Shown piece after piece: positions 1-7,236 of a stretch of DNA of 64,000 bases (position 1 is the stretch's first letter; the number at the start of each line of letters is the position of its first letter). The translations under genes were made by a program, and so were the position numbers. The stretch is from NCBI RefSeq assembly GCF_002221525.1, contig NZ_CP011028.1, forward strand, positions 62,001 to 126,000. The letters run 5' to 3'. The notes below the pieces were generated by a model. The model was not told the origin of the DNA and ran no database searches. It saw only the letters and a program-made list of their open reading frames with translations. Origin of the DNA: Pseudoalteromonas espejiana DSM 9414 (lineage in GTDB: Bacteria; Pseudomonadota; Gammaproteobacteria; Enterobacterales; Alteromonadaceae).

Positions 1-205
1 ATTGAAATTTGTTCAATCTAGGGGCGATCTAATCGCGGCGCGAGGTTTGTAACCTAGTGGGCTAAGTAAAAACCGAGCAACAAAGAGTTAATCGTCCCTA
101 GAAAGGATCCAAAGGGCAGCGCATGTTTGGCATTTATGCTGCGTTATCGCCTATTTATGGGGAATAACCACACTTCATAAGCTCTGTCTTGCCTAAAAAC
201 CAAAC
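1..205. repeat. Gene-free left edge with nested inverted repeats
   Basis: No convincing reading frame is visible in the first 254 bases. Several inverted repeats are: 1-6 with 12-17 (perfect), 24-28 with 32-36 (perfect, 3-base loop), 43-47 with 51-55 (perfect, 3-base loop), 18-28 with 91-101 (10 of 11, the mismatch being a G-U pair in RNA), and 125-130 with 200-205 (perfect). This density suggests a structured RNA or a dispersed intergenic repeat rather than random spacer. It lies downstream of azlD, so it could also be part of that transcript's 3' end. I cannot tell whether it continues beyond the window. Confidence 0.35.
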
Positions 206-254
206 AAACTGCTGTAAAATCAACCACTAAAGGTTAGCACGCCCTAAGCTAGCT

Positions 255-554
255 TTAATTTAAAATTAAAAACAGCCCCATACTAGCAAGTGTTGTGTAA
301 TAAATATTATGTGTTTTATAAGCAACTATAATGGCCACAATGGCTGCGCTTAAATAAGGGTTATGCCAATTTAAGTTGATACTGCCTTCATTTAAAAAAA
401 TAATCGGCACCCATATAGCTGTTAGCACCGCTGGTGCGCTAAAACTTAAAAACTGTTGCATTTTAGGGCCAACTTTAAAGCCAAGACGTTGATGTAAAAA
501 TAAATAACGAGTAAAAAAGGTGATACAGGCCATCAATAGTATAGTTAACATCAT
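255..554 (-). CDS. azlD: AzlD family branched-chain amino acid exporter small subunit
   Basis: A 99-residue hydrophobic protein with about three to four membrane segments and the AzlD pattern: a Thr-Arg pair near residue 15 at the end of the first helix, then a second helix containing Ser-Ala-Pro-Ala. AzlD works with AzlC in the inner membrane; in characterised systems the pair exports branched-chain amino acids. Its ATG overlaps the azlC stop codon as ATGA (554-551), with an AGGAG-type ribosome binding site inside azlC, so translation is coupled. A second ATG follows immediately at 551. The substrate in this organism is inferred from the family only. Confidence 0.88.
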   Translation of the reverse strand: MMLTILLMACITFFTRYLFLHQRLGFKVGPKMQQFLSFSAPAVLTAIWVPIIFLNEGSINLNWHNPYLSAAIVAIIVAYKTHNIYYTTLASMGLFLILN

Positions 555-1255
555 ACTGAGTGCTCCTGCTTATTTGTTGCTCTTGCAGTAAAATAACCAG
601 AGGTCATAGCAAGCAGTGCTGCACATACAAGCCAAAGCTCAAAGCCGGTACTTTTTAGCAATGTAGCACTTACCCCAGCCACGATAACGGTAACAAGTGA
701 GGCAATATTTTTTATACCCGGCACAACTAACGCAATAAACGTAGCGGCAATAGCAAAGTCGAGCCCTAAATTGGTTAAATCAGGCAATACGCTACCTGCA
801 ACTATGCCAATCAGAGTCCAAAGATTCCACGCTATATAAAAACTAAAGCCCGCACTGAGTGCATAAATTAATCGTGGTGTGGTTTTATACGCTTTACGGT
901 GATGAGAAAACGCAAATAGCTCATCGGTAAGTACAAAGCTAATAGGTAACCGCCACCTTAATGGCTGGTTAATAACTTTATGGCGCACAGCTAAACCATA
1001 TAAAAAATGCCGAGAGCTAATAATAAATGTGGTAAATAAAATGGTTAATAATGGGGTGTTACCCGCCATAAGCTCTATAGCAACTAATTGGGCTGAACCT
1101 GCAAACACAAGTAAAGACATTGCTTGTGTTTCAAAAGCACTAAAACCATTTTGAATAGCTAAAGAGCCACATAAAATTCCCCAAGGTACGACCGCTAAGC
1201 AAAGCGGAAGCATATCAAAAAAGCCTTTTAAAACTGCGCGTTTAGTTATATTCAT
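551..1255 (-). CDS. azlC: AzlC family branched-chain amino acid exporter large subunit
   Basis: A 234-residue polytopic membrane protein of normal AzlC length. It starts with a short cytoplasmic segment followed by a Leu-Pro-Leu helix and a Pro-Trp-Gly motif (about residues 24-26), and contains the Phe-Ala-Gly-Ser-Ala-Gln segment near residues 51-56 and an Asp-Glu in the middle (about 111-112), all typical of AzlC. It is the first gene of the azlCD pair and overlaps azlD by four bases. The 169 bases upstream, shared with the divergent cytochrome b561 gene, are AT-rich; I could not assign an Lrp-type site there. Members are often annotated as LIV-E exporters. Confidence 0.9.
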   Translation of the reverse strand: MNITKRAVLKGFFDMLPLCLAVVPWGILCGSLAIQNGFSAFETQAMSLLVFAGSAQLVAIELMAGNTPLLTILFTTFIISSRHFLYGLAVRHKVINQPLRWRLPISFVLTDELFAFSHHRKAYKTTPRLIYALSAGFSFYIAWNLWTLIGIVAGSVLPDLTNLGLDFAIAATFIALVVPGIKNIASLVTVIVAGVSATLLKSTGFELWLVCAALLAMTSGYFTARATNKQEHSV

Positions 1256-1424
1256 TTATACATAGGTGTTAAAAATGTGTGTGTTTAGTGTGCCATAAAT
1301 ACTGCATTATGTAATATCATTAATGCAGTGGTAGTAAAACTTTGGAATAATAGCTTTTAGTATCGTCAAGTCATTGAAAGAGCATGCTGAGTGTTGTTTT
1401 AAAAAGCGTAAATTGAGGAATTGT

Positions 1425-2078
1425 ATGGCAAATATAAAAGTATGGGATGGCTTTATAAGAAGCTTTCATTGGTTGTTGGTGATTAATATTGCTGTACTGT
1501 ATTTTAGCATTGAAGAGGGCATGATTGAGCTACATTTTGTAGCTGGTTTTTTTGCCATTGCGTTACTTGCGACACGTTTAATATGGGGTGTAATAGGAAG
1601 CCGAACGGCAAAACTAAGTGCGCTGTTTCATTCCCCAAAAGAAGTATTTAAAGAGTTTAAAAGCCCAAGTAAAAATATAGGGCACTCCGCACCTGGCAGT
1701 TATATGGTGTTATTGTTTTTTACCCTCATTATTATTCAATTAGTTACAGGGCTTATGAGTAGCGATGGAATTTTAACTGACGGACCGTTAGTTGAATATG
1801 TATCGAGTGATACAGTTGATTTTGCCAATTGGCTGCACCACCTAAACTTTGATATTTTGTTTTATGCAATTTGTCTGCATGTGGCTGCTATTTTAGTGTA
1901 TAAAATTAAAGGTAAGCCGTTGGTAAAAGCAATGATCACCGGTAAACAGTCGCACCATGAGAGCACAAACCAAGTTAACACTAAATCACCTTGGTTAGCG
2001 TGGATTGTTTTTTTCGCTCTTTTGGCACTACTCGCCGTAACCTGGGGTGAAGAGCCACTTAGCTATTTGTTAAGTTAA
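1425..2078 (+). CDS. Cytochrome b561 family protein
   Basis: A 217-residue di-haem membrane cytochrome b. The ATG at 1425 is chosen over the upstream TTG at 1374 because GAGGAA stands four bases before it and the b561 domain begins at once (Ile-Lys-Val-Trp-Asp-Gly-Phe, then a His-Trp-Leu in helix 1). Four membrane helices carry conserved His residues: helix 1, the Leu-His-Phe-Val-Ala-Gly of helix 2, and His-His plus a later His near residues 143-165. A final single helix follows a soluble linker. These proteins pass electrons between the quinone pool and a c-type cytochrome. The convergent neighbour encodes a cytochrome c', a likely partner by context. Confidence 0.85.
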   Translation: MANIKVWDGFIRSFHWLLVINIAVLYFSIEEGMIELHFVAGFFAIALLATRLIWGVIGSRTAKLSALFHSPKEVFKEFKSPSKNIGHSAPGSYMVLLFFTLIIIQLVTGLMSSDGILTDGPLVEYVSSDTVDFANWLHHLNFDILFYAICLHVAAILVYKIKGKPLVKAMITGKQSHHESTNQVNTKSPWLAWIVFFALLALLAVTWGEEPLSYLLS

Positions 2079-2092
2079 GTATGCTGAAAAAT

Positions 2093-2122
2093 AAAAACGG
2101 CGCTTAAATAAGCGCCGTTTTT
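2093..2122. terminator. Bidirectional intrinsic terminator between cytochrome genes
   Basis: A perfect 13-base-pair stem (2093-2105 with 2110-2122) closes a four-base loop. The core is GGCGCTT/AAGCGCC, with five A on one side and five T on the other, so it can end transcripts from both the b561 gene and the convergent cytochrome c' gene. Confidence 0.85.
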
Positions 2123-2144
2123 GTAACTATTAAAATTAAAGGTA

Positions 2145-2597
2145 TTAGTCTTTAAATTGCTTATGGCAATCTTTACAACCTTTGGCCCATGCACCAAACG
2201 CTTTACCAATTACAGCTTTGTCACCCGATTGCGCAGCTAGCGCTAGCTTATCGGCATTAGCAGCAAAGGCATTGGCTTTTTTAACGAAAGTTGCGTTGTC
2301 AGCCCATACGTCAGCAAGTGCTGCAGTATCACCTTTATCAGTACCTTCGTAAAACGCTTCCCATGGCATTTTAGACAGCGCAGCTGCATTGTTAGCGCGC
2401 ATTTTAAACTGCTCAGCATCAAAAGGTACTTTACCTTTTAGCATTGCGCCCATGTCGCTAATTTGTACTGAAAGCATAGAGAATGCAGATTGACGGTATT
2501 CAATAGCATCGCCGGGCTCTTTAAATGCAGTATTAGCAGATACGCTAAGTGTACATGCTGCGAAAGCAGCCCCAGCTAAAATTTGTTTTAATTTCAT
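2145..2597 (-). CDS. Cytochrome c' (class II c-type cytochrome)
   Basis: A 150-residue exported protein. Residues 1-21 form a Sec signal peptide (Lys-Leu-Lys start, hydrophobic core, Ala-x-Ala-type cleavage near Ser-Ala-Asn). The haem-binding Cys-Lys-Asp-Cys-His motif lies at 141-145, only five residues from the C terminus, which is the class II arrangement in which a four-helix bundle precedes the haem site. Such cytochromes act in the periplasm, binding NO or carrying electrons. The gene faces a cytochrome b561 gene across a shared terminator. Electron transfer between the two products is inferred. Confidence 0.9.
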   Translation of the reverse strand: MKLKQILAGAAFAACTLSVSANTAFKEPGDAIEYRQSAFSMLSVQISDMGAMLKGKVPFDAEQFKMRANNAAALSKMPWEAFYEGTDKGDTAALADVWADNATFVKKANAFAANADKLALAAQSGDKAVIGKAFGAWAKGCKDCHKQFKD

Positions 2598-2690
2598 GTT
2601 TGTTAATCTCTGTAATTTATTTCTCGACTACTGCTTTTGTATCTTAGCCACTGCTTTTATTCAAGCGAATACGGTAAAATTAATCAAAAG

Positions 2691-3161
2691 TTAATCGTTT
2701 GAATCTATATCTGCAAATATCATCCCTCGGCGCATACTGCGGGTTGCCAAAAAGACCTCGCCAAGTAACGACATAAAACCACATATTAATAAAGCCATGG
2801 CAGCAACAAAACAGCTTGCAATAGTTACCCCTAAATTAATAGATTGAATATGGGACAAAAACAGCAGCATAACTACAGCGCATACAAGTAAGGCGCTTAG
2901 CACACTCATACTAAAAGCGATATGAATGCAGCGAGAGCGCTTTAACAGTGCCCTTAACTCAGTAGCAAGCGACTTATTAAAATCTTCATCGATACTTATT
3001 TTTAGCTTTCGCTCAAGCTGGCGAGCTCGGTCAGTGATGCGGGCTAAACGGTTTGACAAAACACCTAAGGTGGCGGCAATACCGGTAATTAAAAATACGG
3101 GGGCAACGGCTGTTTGAATAACTTTGGCCATGGTTAAAATGTTTATAACGTCGTTATTCAT
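2691..3161 (-). CDS. DUF2721 family membrane protein
   Basis: A 156-residue protein with the DUF2721 layout: an N-terminal helix with a Pro-Val-Phe-Leu-Ile-x-Gly pattern (about residues 19-27), a conserved Asn-Arg-Leu-Ala-Arg-x-x-Asp-Arg-Ala-Arg stretch (about 37-47), a charged cytoplasmic segment, and two further hydrophobic helices near 80-105 and 108-135. The function of the family is unknown. The gene is transcribed away from the large subtilase gene; the 236-base divergent spacer (3162-3397) holds no other gene and carries the candidate promoter of the subtilase. It has its own start and no tight partner, so it is probably monocistronic. Confidence 0.8.
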   Translation of the reverse strand: MNNDVINILTMAKVIQTAVAPVFLITGIAATLGVLSNRLARITDRARQLERKLKISIDEDFNKSLATELRALLKRSRCIHIAFSMSVLSALLVCAVVMLLFLSHIQSINLGVTIASCFVAAMALLICGFMSLLGEVFLATRSMRRGMIFADIDSND

Positions 3162-3299
3162 GAGTTTTCCATAGAAAATCGGGTTTGGTTTACAGTTGTT
3201 TACAAATGCAAATTTAAATAAAAGTCTTTTAAATACATAACCCTACGATTTTATAAGGGCTTTAATATCTCTAGTTGTAAATTACTTGTAATCCCACTG

Positions 3300-3329
3300 T
3301 TGCTAGCATAGGTGCTGAAGTTTTATATT
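3300..3329 (+). promoter_or_regulatory. Candidate sigma-70 promoter of the subtilase gene
   Basis: TTGCTA (3300-3305) and TATATT (3324-3329) are separated by 18 bases, matching the -35 and -10 consensus at four and five of six positions. They lie about 70 bases before the chosen ATG at 3398. This is a pattern match only; the flanking region is AT-rich and chance matches are possible. Confidence 0.35.
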
Positions 3330-3397
3330 AAAATTGCAATTCTAACAATGTTGAATTGAGTAATTACAATAATATAAAACTCATCCTAGGGGAAATA

Positions 3398-6300
3398 ATG
3401 TCTCATATAACAATGAAAAGAACCGCTCTTTCATCAGCTATCGGTTTAGCCATGATGTCATACGGTGCCGTTGCCGCACCTGATTTATCTAAAGGTTACG
3501 TGCCAGAAACATCTAGTGTTAAAACGTACTCTCAAGATAAAACAATTTCTACTAAAGCACGTTATATCATTCAGCTTGAAGACGAGCCGCTAGCAACTTA
3601 CAAAGGTGGGATTGCAGGGCTTGAAGCAACATCTGCTGCAGTAACTGGTGATAGCAAAATAAAACTATCTTCAGCGCCAGCTTTAAAATATAGCAGCTAC
3701 TTAAAAGCGAAACAAAAAAGCGTAGCGCAAGTTGCAGCATCAGTAAGTGGTGGCTCTGTATCACATTCGTTTAGCACGTTGTTTAACGGTATTGTTATTG
3801 AGGGCGAGCAAGGTCAACGCGAAGCGCTTGCTAAGCTTTCGGGCGTAAAAAAAGTATTTTTAGATACCGAGTACCATACTTTAATGGATGCCTCTATTGA
3901 CGTTATTAAAGGCGTACAAGCATGGCAGGCTTTAGGAGGCCAATCTGAAGCAGGTAAAGGCATTAAAGTTGCTATTATTGACTCGGGTATTCGCCCAGAA
4001 AACCCTATGTTTTCAGATGTTGGTTTTACAGCTGCAGAATTTAGTGAAGAAGAAGCTGCTTATATAGCTGAAAATCCTGATTACTGTCGTATTGAAGGCG
4101 GTGAAGCAAATTTTTGTAATAACAAACTAATTGTAGCACGTGCATTTGGTCCAACTCCTAATGATGTTCACCCAGATGAATACATTGGATCTCCTTTAGG
4201 CTATGACGGCCACGGTACTCACGTAGCGGGTACTGCAGTTGGTAATCCTATTGAAATTACTTATCAAGATAACAACGTATCAATTACAGGTGTTGCACCA
4301 GCGGCGCAGTTAATGGCTTATAAAGCGCTTTGGCACACAGCCGATGGCCGTGGTAGCGGTACAACTGTTGCACTAATGGGGGCATTAGAAGCGGCCATTA
4401 AAGATGGCGCAGACGTAATTAATAACTCGTGGGGCGGCGGTGCTGGTGGTAACCCTTCAAGCAGTGCATACAGTGATTTATTCACCGCAGCTGAAGAAGC
4501 GGGTGTGGTAGTTGTAACTGCTGCAGGTAATGATGGTAACGGCGCACAAACTATTGGTTGTCCTAGCTGTATTGAATCTGGGATAACAGTTGCGAATACG
4601 CAAACGGGTCGATTCTTTTCTCAGCAAGTTGAAGTTGCTGGCGAAACATATTTAAGTCTTGAAGGGAGCAATGGTTTATTAACAGACCCTATTTCACTTC
4701 CTATTATTTCTGCGCAGGTGATTGCCCCTGATAACTTTGAAGGCTGTGAAGAGTTTGCAGAAAATATATCATTTGCTGACTCTGTAGCATTAATTTCTCG
4801 TGGTAGCTGTGCATTTTCAGCTAAAGTTGCAAATGCTGAGAAAGCAGGTGCAACAGCAGTAATTATCCACAACAACGTTGCTGGTGGCGCAATGGGCATG
4901 TCTATGGATGATGCTACAATCCCAGCCTCAGCAATTAGCCAAGAAGATGGTTTAAGCTTAGTTGAACTTTTAACTGATGCTGAAGAGCCGATTATTGCTT
5001 CTTTAGATCCGAGTGTTAAAAGAACTATTCAAGAGAAATTTACTGATGCAGTAAATTCTTCAAGCTCGCGCGGACCTAATGGAGAGCCTAGCTTCTTAAA
5101 ACCTGATATTGCAGCGCCAGGTACCGATATTCTTTCTGCGTACTCTCCAGATGAAGGTAATGGGATTTCCTTTAATGCAATTTCGGGTACAAGTATGGCA
5201 AGCCCTCATGTTGCAGGTGCAGCAGCATTAATGAAACAAGCTCACCCAGAGTGGAATGCAGTACAAATTAAAACAGCGCTAATGAGCTCATCTAAAATGG
5301 ATGGTTTACATAAAGAGGACTTAGTCACCAAAGCTGATGCCTTTGATGTAGGTGCTGGCCGATTAGATATGCCAAGTGCACTAGACGCTGCACTTACATT
5401 TAGCCATGGCTCTTACGCTGACCCGAGTTGTTTAAGTGTTTGTAGCTTTTCTAACACAGTTCAAAATATGACAGACATTGCTGGCGAGTGGACTGCAAAA
5501 GTAGTAACCGATATGGAAGGGGCTGAAATTACAGTTTCTCCTAGCACTGTTATGCTTGGCGCACATGGTTCTACTTCAACAGATGCAGAAGGTACAGAAA
5601 CAAGTACTGATGTAGCTGAGTTTAACCTTGATATTGACTCAACGTTTAATGATGTTAAAGGCTGGAACTTTGGTCATGTGGTATGGACTCACAGTGAGAC
5701 AGGACAAGTAGCGCATTTACCATTTGCTGTTTATGATAACGAAGCAACCAATAGCAGTGTATTTAGCGCAACAGTAGATGCAGATTCTTTAAACTCTTCT
5801 ACTCCTGCAAAAGTAGGTGTGCGATTTAATAATACTCTATTTACCGATGAGCTATCAGTAAATGTGAAGCTTGATGAAAATGCTGAGTTACTAACTGGTG
5901 CGGCTCCTGTAGTTGAAGTAACAAATGGTGCTGGTGAGGTAACATTAAGTGAAGACAATAAAGAGTTAACTTGGACTGGTACACTTGGGGCAAAAGAATT
6001 TGCTATTAACAGTAGTGACTTTTTAGATACATTATCACTTGCAGATGAAGGCTTTGAGCCACAATCTTGCCCTGATGGATGTGATGAGATAACGATTACT
6101 GTAGAAGCTGACTTTATTTTTGATGGTAAAGAGTACTCAGCATTTACAATCTCAGATAATGGCTTTATAGCTGTTGGTGCAGATGTAAATACTGATGGAT
6201 CTTATGCGCCCCAAGCAATGCCAAACTCAAAATCACCAAGTGGTGTAATTGCTCCATTATGGGCTGACTTCGACTTAGCGGGTGGAACTGGTGGCGGTGA

Positions 6301-7102
6301 AATATATGTTGCGCAGTTTGAGAGTGGTTACGTAGTAGTTGAGTGGCATGATGTTGAGCTTTGGAATAGCGCTACTGGCGATAAGTACACGTTCCAAGTA
6401 ATTCTCAAAGAAGGTACAGATGAAGTACGTATAAATTACATCGATGTTCCTGCTTTACCAGCGCCGTATTCTGCGGGTGTGGAGTCTGCTGATGGTAATG
6501 TCGGCGCAATGCTAGACACTGTCCCTACAGGAACAGGTATTGGTAGTGGTTACCTAGTTGATCAGATTAAAGGCGGAACTGTTGATATTCAGTACCAAGC
6601 TTTTGCAAAAGATCGTAGCCATTATACTGCTGCAGACTCAGTGGAAGTTGATGAAGAGCAAACTATTAATATTGATGTGTTAGCTAACGATATGGCTGAA
6701 TCTCGTTTTGTGTTTGATGCAGTTGCATCATCAGAAACAGAAAATGCGGAATTCTCTGCGCATAAAGGTGTAAGAATTAAGGGGAGTCTTGTAGCGTCGA
6801 CTGTTGAAGTTGTATCTGCACCTGCAAATGGTTCAACAGCAGTAAAAGAAGATGGCACTATTGACTACACACCTAATGCACAGTTCTCTGGTGAAGATAG
6901 CTTTACATACACAGTACGTGAAGCATCGGGAACTACTGCAGAGGAGACAACAGTATCAATCGTTGTTAACGATACGATTGCCGACCCTCAACCAGTGACT
7001 CCAACGCCAGAGCCTGAAAGCAATGGCTCTTCTGGTTCACTAGCATGGTTAACTTTACTTGCTGCGCCGTTTGCATTTATGCGTCGTCGTAAACAAAAGT
7101 AA
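3398..7102 (+). CDS. Secreted S8 family serine peptidase (subtilase) with PA insert and C-terminal sorting-type tail
   Basis: A 1234-residue exported protease. The ATG at 3398 has AGGGGA before it and opens a signal peptide ending near Ala-Val-Ala-Ala. An inhibitor I9-type propeptide spans about 50-165. The S8 domain follows, with catalytic Asp195, His272 (Gly-His-Gly-Thr-His) and Ser599 (Gly-Thr-Ser-Met-Ala-Ser-Pro). A protease-associated insert lies at about 400-540. Beta-rich accessory regions follow, with a cadherin/Ig-like module at about 1078-1198. The C terminus (about 1208-1234) is a Ser/Gly run, a hydrophobic helix and Arg-Arg-Arg-Lys, resembling GlyGly-CTERM tails processed by rhombosortase. 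It probably degrades extracellular protein at or beyond the outer membrane. A terminator follows directly. Confidence 0.93.
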   Translation: MSHITMKRTALSSAIGLAMMSYGAVAAPDLSKGYVPETSSVKTYSQDKTISTKARYIIQLEDEPLATYKGGIAGLEATSAAVTGDSKIKLSSAPALKYSSYLKAKQKSVAQVAASVSGGSVSHSFSTLFNGIVIEGEQGQREALAKLSGVKKVFLDTEYHTLMDASIDVIKGVQAWQALGGQSEAGKGIKVAIIDSGIRPENPMFSDVGFTAAEFSEEEAAYIAENPDYCRIEGGEANFCNNKLIVARAFGPTPNDVHPDEYIGSPLGYDGHGTHVAGTAVGNPIEITYQDNNVSITGVAPAAQLMAYKALWHTADGRGSGTTVALMGALEAAIKDGADVINNSWGGGAGGNPSSSAYSDLFTAAEEAGVVVVTAAGNDGNGAQTIGCPSCIESGITVANTQTGRFFSQQVEVAGETYLSLEGSNGLLTDPISLPIISAQVIAPDNFEGCEEFAENISFADSVALISRGSCAFSAKVANAEKAGATAVIIHNNVAGGAMGMSMDDATIPASAISQEDGLSLVELLTDAEEPIIASLDPSVKRTIQEKFTDAVNSSSSRGPNGEPSFLKPDIAAPGTDILSAYSPDEGNGISFNAISGTSMASPHVAGAAALMKQAHPEWNAVQIKTALMSSSKMDGLHKEDLVTKADAFDVGAGRLDMPSALDAALTFSHGSYADPSCLSVCSFSNTVQNMTDIAGEWTAKVVTDMEGAEITVSPSTVMLGAHGSTSTDAEGTETSTDVAEFNLDIDSTFNDVKGWNFGHVVWTHSETGQVAHLPFAVYDNEATNSSVFSATVDADSLNSSTPAKVGVRFNNTLFTDELSVNVKLDENAELLTGAAPVVEVTNGAGEVTLSEDNKELTWTGTLGAKEFAINSSDFLDTLSLADEGFEPQSCPDGCDEITITVEADFIFDGKEYSAFTISDNGFIAVGADVNTDGSYAPQAMPNSKSPSGVIAPLWADFDLAGGTGGGEIYVAQFESGYVVVEWHDVELWNSATGDKYTFQVILKEGTDEVRINYIDVPALPAPYSAGVESADGNVGAMLDTVPTGTGIGSGYLVDQIKGGTVDIQYQAFAKDRSHYTAADSVEVDEEQTINIDVLANDMAESRFVFDAVASSETENAEFSAHKGVRIKGSLVASTVEVVSAPANGSTAVKEDGTIDYTPNAQFSGEDSFTYTVREASGTTAEETTVSIVVNDTIADPQPVTPTPEPESNGSSGSLAWLTLLAAPFAFMRRRKQK

Positions 7103-7125
7103 TTTTATAACTACTTAGTTATTTT

Positions 7126-7149
7126 AAAGGGAGCTTCGGCTCCCTTTTT
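7126..7149 (+). terminator. Intrinsic terminator of the subtilase gene
   Basis: A nine-base-pair stem (7126-7134 with 7139-7147) is closed by a TTCG tetraloop (7135-7138) and followed by a T-run to 7149. It lies 24 bases after the subtilase stop codon. Confidence 0.9.
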
Positions 7150-7236
7150 ACATAGCTTCACAAACTAAATTTCACCACGCTTTTTTATTAGGTATATTTA
7201 ACAGTACAAATAATAAAAATGACCGAGAGTTTAAAC

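Noticed and set aside
4621..4899. Leftward open frame of 92 codons inside the subtilase gene
   Set aside because: It mirrors the PA insert of a well-supported gene and has no independent start signals.
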